A DNA stretch of 64,000 nucleotides from the NCBI GenBank assembly GCA_038503035.1, contig JAVSML010000029.1, forward strand, positions 2,131,799 through 2,195,798. The letters run 5' to 3'. A model generated the notes under the pieces. That model did not search any database and was not told the DNA's origin. It worked only from the letters and a program-made list of their open reading frames with translations. The stretch's first letter is position 1; every line of letters begins with the position of its first letter. The DNA is from Crocodylus rhombifer. Lineage: Eukaryota > Chordata > Crocodylia > Crocodylidae. Both the position numbers and the translations under genes were made by a program. Of this stretch, positions 32,706 to 43,357 are shown one piece after another.

Positions 32706-34036
32706 ATGATCTAAAATGTTGGTAGGGATAATGAGAGGGTTATTGACACTGCATTATGAAAAGGATGGATACCATTTTGGATTTAGCTGAGAAGTCTCAA
32801 GACACTGCTTTCCTGCCCAAATTCCTTCTAATTTAATTGCCTCTTTTGAAGTCAAGTGTGCCTCCTGGAAAAACGCATATCTGTCTTCACTCTCTTTAAT
32901 AATGTGCATACCCCTTTGCTATAATTGGTGTGTGGAGTCCCTTTGTATTCCAGGGAATAAAACTAAGGTTTGCAAGCATTCGATTGCATTAAGAATGCTG
33001 CATGTCTCACATGGCTTTACAAACCATGGTGATGGAGCTCTCATGTCTGTGCTTCCCTCTCCACTCATACAGAACCTACAAAAGGCGTTTATGGGTAAAG
33101 TGCATCATACCATTGATTCCATAGCATTTGGATTACTTTCTCAGATGCCTGACACTTGGCTGACCTCCAGGGGATAGATTTGATTCAGGAAAACTACGGG
33201 CAGAGGAGGGGAAAGGAGTTGCAGTTGCCTGCAGTAGCTCAGTAGAAATAGGAGGTGACAAGGCGAGGTAGGAGCGGTCTCTAGAAAGGGTGAGAAAAGA
33301 GCATAGAATGACTGGCTAAAGCAAAATCATGAAAACATATATTATTAAGCATTATGCAATACTATAATGACCTTTTGTCAAGCTGAGTAGCTGTTTTTGG
33401 TGTGTGGTATTGAACATCACATGCCCACTCACTGCTGGTTTCTCCCCACTCACAACTTAAAGTAAATCATAATGAAAAAGAACCCCCAGCATTTGTTGGA
33501 CACTTATCACTGTAAGCGAAGCTAAGTCAGTCGTAAGTTCCAGAAGAAGGTGGCCTTTAGATACATGCCAGTCAGGTTGGGAGCTCTGCCAAGTCTCAAT
33601 ATTTAAATAATATTTTCTAATTGACATTCTATATTTCTTATACTGCAATGTGGAAAGCACTTTGTAAGGCTATAGAAAAGAAGCATACACTTCACAAGCA
33701 GGATATTTCTTAACCTTCTATGTCAAGTGTATGTCCTTGTATATATTATCCCCTAATTCTGGTGTTCGGTGGCAAACTGAAAGGATTAGAGTACTGGCAA
33801 CACGATCTGCTGCACTGAGTGAGACATGTCATAGGGTTTATTTCCCAAAGCAATACAGCCTCTACCTCCAACCACCTGGTACAACAAAACATTCAGTTTT
33901 CTTTCCATATTCAGTGGAGATATAATTGACAGGAGAGAAATATAACTACTGCACTACATACTGTAAACATCTTCACCCAAAGGTCAGACTAAACAAACCA
34001 ATGAGTAATTAATCCAACTAAATATCATGCTTCTAG
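32706..34036. other. intergenic, no gene recognised
   Basis: An open frame at 32902-33177 (91 codons, plus strand) has no motif I know and no ATG-context or splice support. The remainder is AT-rich. Confidence 0.4.
34029..34036. repeat. target-site duplication, left copy
   Basis: gcttctag, identical to 35794-35801. Confidence 0.9.
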
Positions 34037-35793
34037 TAAGGCTGTGTGAAATTTCACCACCAGTTTTGTTTTGACGCTGTTTCGACCTGTTTCAAGGTGG
34101 AAACAGCAAAATTTAAATGAAACCAATATAGTCGAAACAGCCTCGAAACGAAATGAGGCAAGTCAAGCTGTTTCGTCCATAGGCTATAATGGGGAAGGTC
34201 AAAACAGCCTATAGCTGGACAAAACAGCCATTTCTGGACAGATTTACATAAAACTTGAGGAAATGGTAGCCCCCTTTGAGGGCATAAAGCGTGCCAAGTT
34301 TTAAGAAGATAAGTGCAGGGAGTTCAGAAAAACTGCACCCCAAACTCTTGAGAGCCAAACTTGTGTCATGTATGTGTGTTAAGCCACAGCAGAGTCAAAA
34401 TTACAAGAATGCTAGCCTCCGGTGAGGCCACAAAGTCTGCCACTTTGAAAGAGATAGGTGCGGGGGTTTTGGAAAAACTGCACCCCAAAATCCTGAAAGC
34501 AAAACTCATGTCATGTGTATGTATTAAACCACAGCACGGTCAAAACTGCAGGCATGCTAGCCCCTGCTGAGGCCACAAAGCCTGCCAAGTCTCAAGGAGA
34601 CAAGTACAGGGCTTTGAGGGAAACTGCACCTCAAGCTGAAGACAAGTAAAACTCGTGACATGGGCGATACTGTGTGTGTTAAGGTGCTGCAGGGATGGTA
34701 GCCCCTGTTGCAGCCACAAAGCCTGCCAGCTGTCAACAAGATGGGTACAGGGCTTCTGGGTTCTGGGGCCCTGCACCTCTGGCTGCTGCTGACAGGCAAA
34801 ACTCGTGTCATGGGTGCTGTCTTGGGGCATGCTAGCCCCTGCTACAGCCACGAAGCCTGCCAGCTGTCGAGGAGGTAGGTGCAGGAGGGTTCTGGGGCCC
34901 TGCACCCCTAGCTGATGACAGACAAAACTCATGACATGGGTGCTTGTGGAACTGATGGTCTCTGTCTTGGGGCAGTTGATTGTCTGTATTATTTCCTCTC
35001 CTTAGTCTCTGGTTTTGTAGGTGTTAATCCATGCTCATTAAGTTATGTAGTAGCTAGGTACTGTGTATTGAGGTGGTTCCTGAGTGAATCATGATTAATT
35101 GGTAACTGGTAACACAGTAGCTTAGCAACCAGGCCTGCAGTAGTCCCTGCCCGCCGTCCCATGCCCCAAGACGGACACAGTTGCACGAGCATCCATGTCA
35201 CGTGTTTTGTTTGTCCGCAGCTTGAGGTGCAGTTTCCCCCTAAACCCCCGTACTTGTCTCCTTGAAACTCGGCAGGCTTTGTGGCCTCAACAGGGGCAAC
35301 CACACCTGCAGTTTTCAGCCCGCTGTGCCTTAACACAGTGTCATCTATATCACAAGTTTTGCCTGTCAGCAGCTTGAGGTGCAGTTCCCCACAAATCCCT
35401 GCACCTATCACCTTAAAATCTGGCAGGCTTCGTGATCTCAGCAGGGGCTAGCAAGCCTGAAGTTTTGACCCCACTGAGGCTTAACACATACACATGACAT
35501 GAGTTTTGCTCTCAAGACTTTGGAGTGCAGTTTCTCTGAATCCCCTATACCTATCTTCTTGAAACATGGCACTCAGAATGCCCTCAGAAGGGGCTACCAT
35601 TCCTGCGAGTTTCATCTAAATCAGGCCAGAAATGACAAAGTTATAGCCTGTTTCAACCTTCCCCTATGGGCGAAATGTCAAAACAACAAATGGTTTCGAT
35701 GGAACGAAATGGAACAAAAGTCTAAATGAAACACTCTTCTGTCAAAACATCAAAACACTGGTTCAAATGAAACTTCTGTTTCACACAGCCCTA
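34037..35793. mobile_element. 1.76-kb foldback hAT-like element with tandem repeats in both arms
   Basis: The ends are taaggctgtgtgaaa and the inverse of tagggctgtgtgaaa (14 of 15), flanked by a perfect 8-bp duplication gcttctag. Both subterminal regions are rich in 'gtttcg/cgaaac' words. The left arm contains five tandem units starting near 34266, 34411, 34556, 34697 and 34831 (period 145 to 134 bp; the unit includes gctagcccctgctgaggcca and caaaactcatgtcatg). The right arm carries at least three units of the same sequence in inverse orientation (about 35200-35640, for example tggcctcaacaggggc). A unique centre of roughly 200 bp lies at about 34965-35160. No transposase is visible, so it depended on another element for movement. 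Confidence 0.85.
34266..34930. repeat. ~145-bp tandem repeat array (left arm)
   Basis: Five diverged copies, each with tagcc(cc), gccacaaagcctgcc, an aagtacaggg-like box, an actgcacc box and caaaactcatgtcatg in the same order. Spacing of the tagcc word is 145, 145, 141 and 134 bp. Confidence 0.85.
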
Positions 35794-35801
35794 GCTTCTA
35801 G
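35794..35801. repeat. target-site duplication, right copy
   Basis: gcttctag, identical to 34029-34036. Confidence 0.9.
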
Positions 35802-37032
35802 GTATTATACTCAGTGTGAGCTCATAGAGGCTGTTGGGATGGAGAAAGGGGTGACTGAGGATGAGGAAGGGTGAGCAATTGGAGGAGTGGTGAGGTAAGT
35901 GGAGAACTTTTGGCAAGAAAAGCAAGAGACGAGAAAAGCAGGATCAGAAGAGAAGAAGTATAAAAATCACTTGTCTATGTAGCTCCACAGTCCTAGCTGA
36001 CCATCTCCATTTTGCTGGCCTCTAGGAGATAGTGGTGTATGACTGCATGGCATCTTGCAGGGAACAGGGCTTTGTTTTACATTTCTAGCTTTTGGAGTAT
36101 CAGCTTGCTGGATTCTGCTGCCCTATAGGGAGGCATTTTGGCACAGCAGGATTTTCCAGCAATGTCACTTTAAAAAAGTAGAGGTGGTGACTTCAGATTT
36201 CTAAGTAGAAACCAAAGGCTGTCCTGATCCCTGGTGATCTCACTGGTCTATTCTCATGCCAAGATAACACAAATTTGTTATTATTTGTAAATAATTATTC
36301 AGTTAGTCATATGTTTCATTTACTCCCCAGTTCAAATAGAGAAGGAAAGACATTTAATAATGCATGTACACAACTGCCATATATGTTTTTCTGATCAATA
36401 GTTGACTCTTATTAAGAGCAATTTGGCATTAAATGTTCTATTAAATCCCCTATTGGCCCCCTTCACATCCAGCCATTACTGTGAGTTGTTTTACTGTTTC
36501 AGAAGTTATTAACATATAAACTTGGAGCTCAAGCCATAACCCAGATAAAATATTTAATCCCAGTCACCTGTTCCTGGTATTGCATTCTTCCATGAAGGCA
36601 CATAGTTATGTTTTACATGGACATAAACTTGGTGTAAAACAAAAGAGGTATTTGGCAGCATCAGGCTATTAAAAAAACAATTTTCTGCTTGTGGCTTTGC
36701 TTTTGGATCTTCCTCACCTACCCTGACACAGAAATGGGACAAAAATCTCATAAAATCTTTGTATCTTTGTGGCCTGACAGGTTTCCTACTTTTTATAAAG
36801 GCATCTCTCTCAAATTTTGACTAATCATTATCTAATTATGTAGTGTCCCCTGAGTATTCTTTTTCTCACATGCTGCTTGAATGATGGTTTTTGTTAATTT
36901 TTTCAGTTTCACTGTGAATGAATGTTGAAGGGGTAGAATTTTATGTCAGCTTAAGATGCAGGGATCTAGGTGTCCTTTCTAAATGAAATTAGTATCATCT
37001 GGTGGCTAAGCACTTCTGCAAGGAGTTGCACA
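35802..37032. other. intergenic, no feature recognised
   Basis: AT-rich, short chance frames only. Confidence 0.5.
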
Positions 37033-37040
37033 TTCTAGCG

Positions 37041-37893
37041 TAGTGGTCTCCAACCATTTTATGGTGAAGATCACTTTTTGGAAGTAAAGGGCACCCCAGG
37101 ATCTACCCCCCCGCCCCATGCGCCCCTGGACTGCAGAGTGCCCCAGACCCAGTTGGGCTGGGCTGGGGCCCTATCCCACTTGTGCTGCAGCTGCACTGAG
37201 TTGTGCCTGCCTGGTGGCCAGACTAACATGGCATCATGCCCTGGTCTGGGACTCTCCGTGAGCCAGGGGTGCATGGGGAGTGTGGGGGTGGGCTCCTGCT
37301 GCTGGGAACAGCCTGATGGAGCCCCAGGGCCCCATGCCCCCCGAACCTATGCTTGGGATGAGATGGCTGTCTACTGTGCCCTGAGCATGGATGGGGGGGG
37401 GGCACAGGCCCCCAAGGCCTTTGCTAGGCTGCACTTAGCAGTGGGAGCCCCCTCATCCACCCCTGAATGACCAGATCTTCCCAGACTTGCCTGGGCAAGG
37501 GCCATCCTCACATGAGTTCCCACTGCTGAGCTGAGCTGCGCCCACATGTGGCCAGCTGCAGCCGCCTCTGCCCTTGCAGAGATGGGGACGGAGCGTCCCC
37601 CCACCCCCTCCATGACCCTGGAGGAGCCTCTAGGTGCTAATCCTCCCACCACCCGGCCCGACTGTGGCTGCACTTACCTTCCCCTCCTTCTGGCTGTGCT
37701 GCAGGTCAGTTGCTCACTGCGGGGACCTTGATCTGGCCCCCTCCCCTTACTACTCCCATAAATTGACCTGCTGGGGCTGGGGGAAGTGGGTGTATGCATG
37801 CTCATGTGCCCAGCTATCCCCCGAGCCCAGGATCTACCAAAAAAGACTCTGTGATCTACCTATCAGTTGGGATTCCTGGGTTGGTGACCACTG
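37041..37893. mobile_element. hAT (Charlie-like) non-autonomous element
   Basis: The ends are tagtggtctccaacc (37041) and ggttggtgaccactg (to 37893), inverted repeats at 13 of 15. The 8-bp target duplications are ttctagcg and ttctagca. The GC-rich 853-bp interior shows long open frames in several phases, but they have no domain and reflect composition. Confidence 0.85.
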
Positions 37894-37901
37894 TTCTAGC
37901 A

Positions 37902-38529
37902 TTTTACCTTTTCTGTTTATTCAGCTACCCACTATAATTCTTAGGTAATTGCTATATCCCAGCCTTCCAGTTCAGACAACATACAATATTTCTCTCAAGT
38001 TTCAGTGCATCTGGGCAGGAAATGCTTGGATCTGATACTTCACTGTTGATCTCCTCCCTTCAGCTTCACTCACCCTGGCTGAAATTCCCTTCAATGGAGG
38101 GAGGACAATCAGCTGAATACTGACTGTTTATTTCTATTGTCTGCATCTACTTTTTCTAGCAGGGCCCCATAAACGCAGTGATCAGTTTGGTTGTTGGTTG
38201 TATGGTTGTTCGGTTTGCCTTGTCTTTTGGCTACTTGTAGAAGCTGCAGCAGCCGAACAGTTGCCCGCTGCTATTTAACACGTAATAAGGCATAGCTATT
38301 CCTTTTGTTGAGGAGAAATCAGCCTTGGAGTGCGAGTGGAAGTGGGTATTAGTGGATGGTTGTTTTTGTACGGTGCCTTAGGCTACTTCTTCAGGATTCT
38401 GGTTATTGCTGCTTGTTGGTTTTGAAAACCGAATTAATCCCTATGCTCCCGATTCCTTCTCTGGTAGGCCCATTTGTCGGTTTGAGGCTGGAGCCTGAGG
38501 CACAGAAAGGTTGTGTCCTAGCCAAGCGC
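37902..38529. other. intergenic, no feature recognised
   Basis: Unremarkable single-copy-looking DNA between two transposons. Confidence 0.5.
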
Positions 38530-39984
38530 TAGGGTTGCCAGCTCTGTTTGAATCTATTCTGGGATGTTTCACCACATGATGTAATGACATTAATGATTTG
38601 ACATCAGGAAGGCAAATGCACATTACTATTACATTTAAAAAACCCACTGGAAAATGGTATAAATTAGATTCAACATTTAATATTTATTTTAATGAATGCC
38701 CTATCATTTATCTCCCAGGTGACTCTCAGCAGTCTTCTGGAAATTTCTCTCTAATTAGCTAATTACCTATCAAGAATAATGGGCGTGGGGTGAGCAGGGA
38801 TGGAGCCCTAGCCCCCACCCTCCATCTGGGCCTGTTCCCCCTTCCCTCCTGGTGTTTGGGGTCTGGGCCCACTCCCCGCTTCCCTCATGCAGCCGCAGGA
38901 GGAAGGAATGGGCCCAGGCCCAATGTGGGGGAGGACCAGGCCTGAGGGGGTGGAGCAGCAGGCCTGGGCCAACCTGGTGGTGACAGGGTAGGGGAGGAGT
39001 GGGCTTGGGGCCAAGGTGAGGGAGAGCCGCGGGGGGGTGGGAAGGAGGGAGGAAGTTCATCCCTTTCCCCTGCAGCTGCTGTTTTGGGCTGGGCCCGGCG
39101 GCTGTCCCCACCCACTAGTGCAGCAGGATGGCTTTTCCCCTGGCTTGGGCTCACACCCCCAACCCCACAGTCGGGCCTGGGCCCACCATCACCACGGCCA
39201 CCACTGCACACCTGTTCCTCCCTGCCCGGTGGGGCCTGCTCGGGGACAGGAGGAGCGGGCTCGGAGCTGATGCAGGGGCGGGGGGGGGGGGTGGAGAAGT
39301 GGGCCCAGGGCGAAGAAGGCCTGCTCCTTCCCTCCCCCAGCCGCGGCCACGTTGGCCCAAGCCAGCTGTTCTCTCCTCCCCCTGCCACGCTGGGCCAGCT
39401 TTTCCCCTCTCGGGTTCCCGTGCATTGGGCCCGGACACTCTCCCCTCCCCCTGCGCTGGACCTGGGCCCACTCTATTACCTGCAGGTCAGGGGGCGAGGC
39501 CAGCTGTGCTTACCTCTCCACTCCATCCCCTGTGTCCCCACCATCTCGGCAGTGGGCTGCCTTCTGTCGGAACGCTTCTTCGCGCGCTGACTGACTGCCA
39601 ATCAGCGCGCAAATAAAGAGTTACGGACAGACAGACGGCCAGATTTAGGCTTTAATATTAGACTAGCCAATTGCACGTCAGGAATGATGTGGGGGAGGGA
39701 CCTGGGAGGGCGAGCTGCCACTGAACGCCCCCATGCTGCCGCTGTTCTGCCTCTTGCAGGGAGCGGGACGCATGCCCCAGGCGGCCTCGGCTCCCGACCC
39801 TCTGCCCAGTCCTCGGTTCAGCTTCGGCATCATGGCAGCCCTCCCCCGCGCTTGGAGCACTTTGATTGGCTGACTGAAACAGCCAGTCAGAGCGCGAATA
39901 AAGCATTAGGGGCAGGCGGAGAGACCTAGACTTTTACAATACTCCTGGAGAGGCCAGGGCAACCCTGGCGGGCTGGCAACCTTA
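38530..39984. mobile_element. TIR element with GC-rich body, ending at the TBC1D19 CpG island
   Basis: Left end tagggttgccagc and right end gctggcaacctta are inverted repeats (12 of 13). The left subterminal part (gatgtttcaccacatgatgt) matches a small 'GGTTGCCAACCCTCCAGG' repeat family I know from reptiles. The 0.8-kb GC-rich core (38780-39560) may be a separate insertion. Two related words, 'cgcgcaaataaag' (39606) and 'gcgcgaataaag' (39892), suggest an internal duplication. Target duplication is unclear (ccaagcgc versus ccagggct). Confidence 0.6.
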
Positions 39985-39989
39985 CCAGG

Positions 39990-40790
39990 GCTGGCGTGGC
40001 CCTGGGAAAGCCAAGAGCAGAACCTAGGGCTCCTGATTCGCACATGCTTGCTTCAGTCACTGGCATTAAGCTAAAGTCCGTCTGCCATATGAAGACGGCG
40101 CCTTCCAGTCTGGGATGCCGGAGTGCTGCCCCAGGGAAGGGTGACGGGACGGATGGGACTAGCGCCCAAGGCCGTGTGACAGCACAGCGCCTGGGGGCTG
40201 GCTGGGGTGAGGCCTCTGGGGGCCTGGCCGGGGCCCTTCTGCTCACAGCAGCGGCAGGGAAAGAGGGCAGGGCTGTGGGCAAGACGCCGGCCTCGGGCCA
40301 CAGTAGCTCTGCCCGGCTCAGCAGGGCCAGTGGGCGGAGCCTGGCGCGCGGGCGGGGCAGACGCGCCGGAACTCTTCGGCTGGGAGGCGGGAGCCGCCCT
40401 CGCCCTGACCTGCGCCCGCGGTTGCTAGGAGACCCCCGTGAAAGCGGCCTGGGCGGCCGCGCGCGGGGATGATGCTGGACCAGGACAGCGGGCTCTCCCT
40501 CGCCATCGCGCACATCGTGCAGAGGCTAAAGGGCTCCAGCCTCCACTCCCAGCTGGAGCGACAGGCTCGGGTGAGCTCCCGCCCGATGCAGGCGGGGCTC
40601 GGGAGGACCCCCGGCCGCGTCCCGGTGCAGGGGCCGCTGCGGCTGGGCCCGTCTTGCTCGGAGCGCGTGAAACGAGGCCTCCGCTGCCTGCTGCGGGGCC
40701 AGGGCCCAGTGCCCCCCGCTGGTTCCCGGGGTCTGCCGCTGCCCGGTCCCCGCTGGCTGGGATTGGGGTGGGGGTGAGATCCTTTTGTAT
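39990..40790 (+). promoter_or_regulatory. CpG island and putative TBC1D19 promoter
   Basis: CpG density is far above the surrounding DNA, with many GC boxes (gggcgg at 40333 and nearby) and NotI-like gcggccgc (40453). There is no TATA box at a suitable place. The island encloses the first coding exon, as expected for a broadly expressed TATA-less gene. The exact start site is not determined. Confidence 0.8.
40469..40570 (+). CDS. TBC1D19: TBC1D19 coding exon 1
   Basis: TBC1D19 is a TBC-domain (Tre2/Bub2/Cdc16) protein, a putative GTPase-activating protein for Rab GTPases; its Rab partner is not established. This exon encodes 34 residues including LSLAIAHIVQRLKGSS and SQLERQAR, closely matching the human N terminus (human LSLIIAQIV, SQLERQA), and stops at donor gtgagc in phase 0. 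Two adjacent ATGs open the frame. The second (40472) aligns with the human start, and the first has a G at -3, so either may be used. The TBC domain is far downstream, outside the window. The gene is oriented away from CCKAR, about 27.6 kb between start codons. Confidence 0.93.
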
Positions 40791-41269
40791 CTGCCTCGTT
40801 GCTAAAAACCAATTGTTCTGCTTCCCGCTGGTTGCTTTCTGGCCTCTTCCTAATCTGTTTTCTTTAAACATGGCCTCATTTTGAGCAGGGTGTTGGACTA
40901 GGCCTGTCTGGGGTCCCATCCCACACCCTCGATTCGTTGGGCACTTGCTTAAAGGGGTGGGGTGGGGCGGGGGGGCAGTACAAAAAAGGGAGCTACGTGT
41001 GAATTCTTGCTGCCCATTCTGCTCCTGTTTGGTTTCTACACCGCATTTTCACTCGTGGGTTTTGCTGAAGGGGCTAGCACTAAGGCCCGGTGTAAGAGGT
41101 GAACGCTAGGTCTTAGTGTCTGGTTGGGTCTTGGGGTACTGGGTTCTGAGCACAGTTTATTTTCAATTAGGATTTGCTTCTGTTTTAAATTCAGTTTTGG
41201 ATTTAATTGAATTGTATTTTTGATATGTCGGCTATTGGCATTATGCCCTTTCTGACTTGAATATAGGGG

Positions 41270-41423
41270 TACAGGTTGTAGCTGTGTTGGTCTAAGGACA
41301 TAAGCAGACAAGGTTGTTTGGGTAAATCTTATATATTTTATTAGACCAACTCAAATAGTTGGAAAAAAAATTCTTAGCAAGCTTTTAGGTTTAAAAACCC
41401 TTCATCAGGTTGAGGAAGCAGCT
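41270..41423 (-). repeat. interspersed reptile repeat, retroelement 3'-end type
   Basis: Contains gtagctgtgttggtctaagg, then ttttattagaccaactcaaa, with an exact 10-bp inverted pair gttggtctaa / ttagaccaac, then a 'cttcatcaggttgagg' end. I recognise the phrase as a high-copy reptile repeat. On the minus strand it resembles the 3' end of a retroelement, perhaps Penelope-like; the family is not certain. Confidence 0.55.
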
Positions 41424-41520
41424 GCAGTTGGTGTGTGCACTCTTCCTGGATGGAAGGAATGGTAGAGGAGCCAGAGGCTGGTATGCAGGCAAGACAGACA
41501 GTAAATGAAGATGGGTTTAA
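41424..41520. repeat. direct repeat, copy A
   Basis: About 95 bp (starts cagttggtgtgtgcactctt, includes gccagaggctgg and caagacagacagt), repeated in the same orientation at 42579-42675. Confidence 0.8.
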
Positions 41521-42578
41521 ATCTGCAGTTGGTGCATGGGCAACTGGTGCCTTCTAATACTGCGGGGGTTGCCAGTGGCTGATTGCTGACCCCTCAGTGG
41601 CCGATTGGGGTTAGGGGAGCTGGGAGCAGAGGGGAAAAAAAAAATTGAGCGGGTGGGGGGCTGAGTACATGCAAAAGTCATTGGGGAAGGGGGTGGGTGG
41701 AGGGGTAAGGACTCATGTGTGGGAGGGAGTGAGGCTAGTGCTGGCACTTTCCTTTCACCAGGGGTCATTGCCTGGTGCTGGCGTCCACTGTCCCCAAGCC
41801 CACTGGGCGGCCTCCCCACACTGCCTGGGAGAGCTTGGAGCTGGAGCGAGGCCAGCCTTGGCTGTGCCTCTAGCACAGAGGAGGCAGAGTCCCTGGGACC
41901 CCAACTGCACTCCACCTAAGTTGTCCCCAGTGGCTCCTGCAGAGTCATGGCTCTGGGGAGACGAGGGGGACAGATGCCCCCCCCAATCTTGCACGGGGCA
42001 AGGGAGGGCTGCAGTTGCGAGGCAAGCTGGGCTCTGCCTGCTCCATGCCTCCATGCCTTACTGCAGCCTTTGAAAGTGCTGCAGCACAGCGCCATGTGCC
42101 TTACTTCACACATAGGGTGCCATGCTGCTTTCAAAGGCTACAGCAAGGTGCAGGAGATGCCAGGCTCCAATTGCCCCATTACCCAGCCTGGCTGGGGCCC
42201 CATTCATGATGAATGGGGCCCTGGCTGGGCCGGGTTGAGAGGCAATCCCCACAGTGCAGCAGGGAGTGGGGCAGGGGCGAATTATTCACCCCTGTCCCTA
42301 TTCCTATCTCTAGCCCTAGCCCTAGCCCTAGCCCTAGCCCTAGCCCTAGCCCTCCTGCACTGTGGGGGTCTTGATTTCCACCTCCTCTGCTTCCAAAGAA
42401 GAAACCCTACCTACTTGCTTGGGCTGGCTGCAAGGCCAGCTGCAAGCCCAGTGTGCCCCTCCCTCTGCTGCAGAAGCCTGTGTCCGGGTTGCCCAGCAGC
42501 AAATCCAGATGTGCAGCTGGCATTTCAGGCAGGGCACAGCCAATCTTGGGGTGCACGTGTGTACCCACTATGCATCAC
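41521..42578. repeat. GC-rich segment between direct repeats
   Basis: A 1.06-kb block bounded by copies A and B. It carries an inverted pair gcctttgaaagtgctgc (about 42065) / gctgctttcaaaggc (about 42124) and the CCCTAG array. No clear terminal repeats and no coding content. Confidence 0.5.
42309..42353. repeat. (CCCTAG)n hexamer array
   Basis: About seven near-perfect CCCTAG units preceded by degenerate cctatctctag. It differs at one base from the vertebrate telomere hexamer CCCTAA. Confidence 0.95.
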
Positions 42579-42675
42579 CAGTGGGTGTGTGCTCTTCCTG
42601 GAGGGAGTGAATAGTAAAAAAGCCAGAGGCTGGGCTGGTATGTATGCAAGACAGACAGTCAGTGAAGATGTAAGT
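42579..42675. repeat. direct repeat, copy B
   Basis: Counterpart of 41424-41520, at roughly 80 percent identity by eye. Confidence 0.8.
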
Positions 42676-43060
42676 TGAGGAGTCAGTGGGTGAGAGACAG
42701 GCTGGGGTTAGGGGGGAATGAATGTAGCTGGTAAATAGCAGAGAGGTACTGGAAAGTCATATGTTAGGCATGTTATAATGTGTCATGAATCCAATGTTTA
42801 ATTTTAGTCCATGACTTTTTGTATCCAGCAGGTTGATGAAGTCAAGTTCGTAGGCTTGTCTGTGAAAAGTGTTTTGTAAATTGTAAATGAGGATTAGAGC
42901 TGAGAGGAGAGTGGTTTTCTTGAGAGAAATGTGTCCCCCCACAGGTATTCTTGTCTTTGATAATGAATGGACACTGGAAATCTATCATAAACAAGACTAC
43001 CCAACTACCTGTGAGGAGTATTAGACCAGTTCTAAAGTTATTATACATTTTCTAGCTTTG
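42676..43060 (-). mobile_element. retroelement remnant adjoining direct repeat B
   Basis: The minus strand has an open stretch reading QAYELDFINLLDTKSHGLK (about 42860-42780), and the neighbouring sequence has the feel of a decayed retroelement continuing from 41270. Family not determined. Confidence 0.35.
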
Positions 43061-43357
43061 ACTTCATAGCTGGGTGGCTGTTTTTGCAGCACGATAGATA
43101 CTTTGCAGGTGTAGCTGGTCTAAATTAATTGTACAGTTAACTCATTAATTGTGTAATACATGTGACGTGTTGAAAGGGCTTTAGTTCTGGGTTTTAGATG
43201 TAGCACAGTAATGTGGGGTTTTTTCCCCCTTAAGTTTTCTCTTTTGAAACACTTGATAACATTATGGAGTGGTTGCTTTTGGCCTTGGTTTTCACAGAAT
43301 TTGAATTGTGAACCAAATGAAAATTGATTGTGGTCCAGTACACGTGATCTTATAGAG

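Noticed and set aside
32902..33177. 91-codon plus-strand frame with some gene-like composition
   Set aside because: No family recognised and no promoter, splice or conservation evidence.
34266..35640. CRISPR-like regular repeats
   Set aside because: Period is ~145 bp with no short repeat/unique spacer pattern, copies are diverged along their whole length, and the host is a eukaryote.
37078..40513. Many long overlapping open frames on both strands (up to 195 codons)
   Set aside because: They coincide with GC-rich transposon bodies and the CpG island, occur in all phases, and show no domain; only the 40469-40570 exon is supported by homology.
42309..42353. Chromosome end
   Set aside because: The hexamer is CCCTAG, not CCCTAA, the array is short, and unique DNA follows on both sides.
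41947..42678. 243-codon plus-strand open frame
   Set aside because: It runs through the CCCTAG array (reading as Leu-Ala repeats) and direct repeat B; low-complexity translation, no splice or family support.
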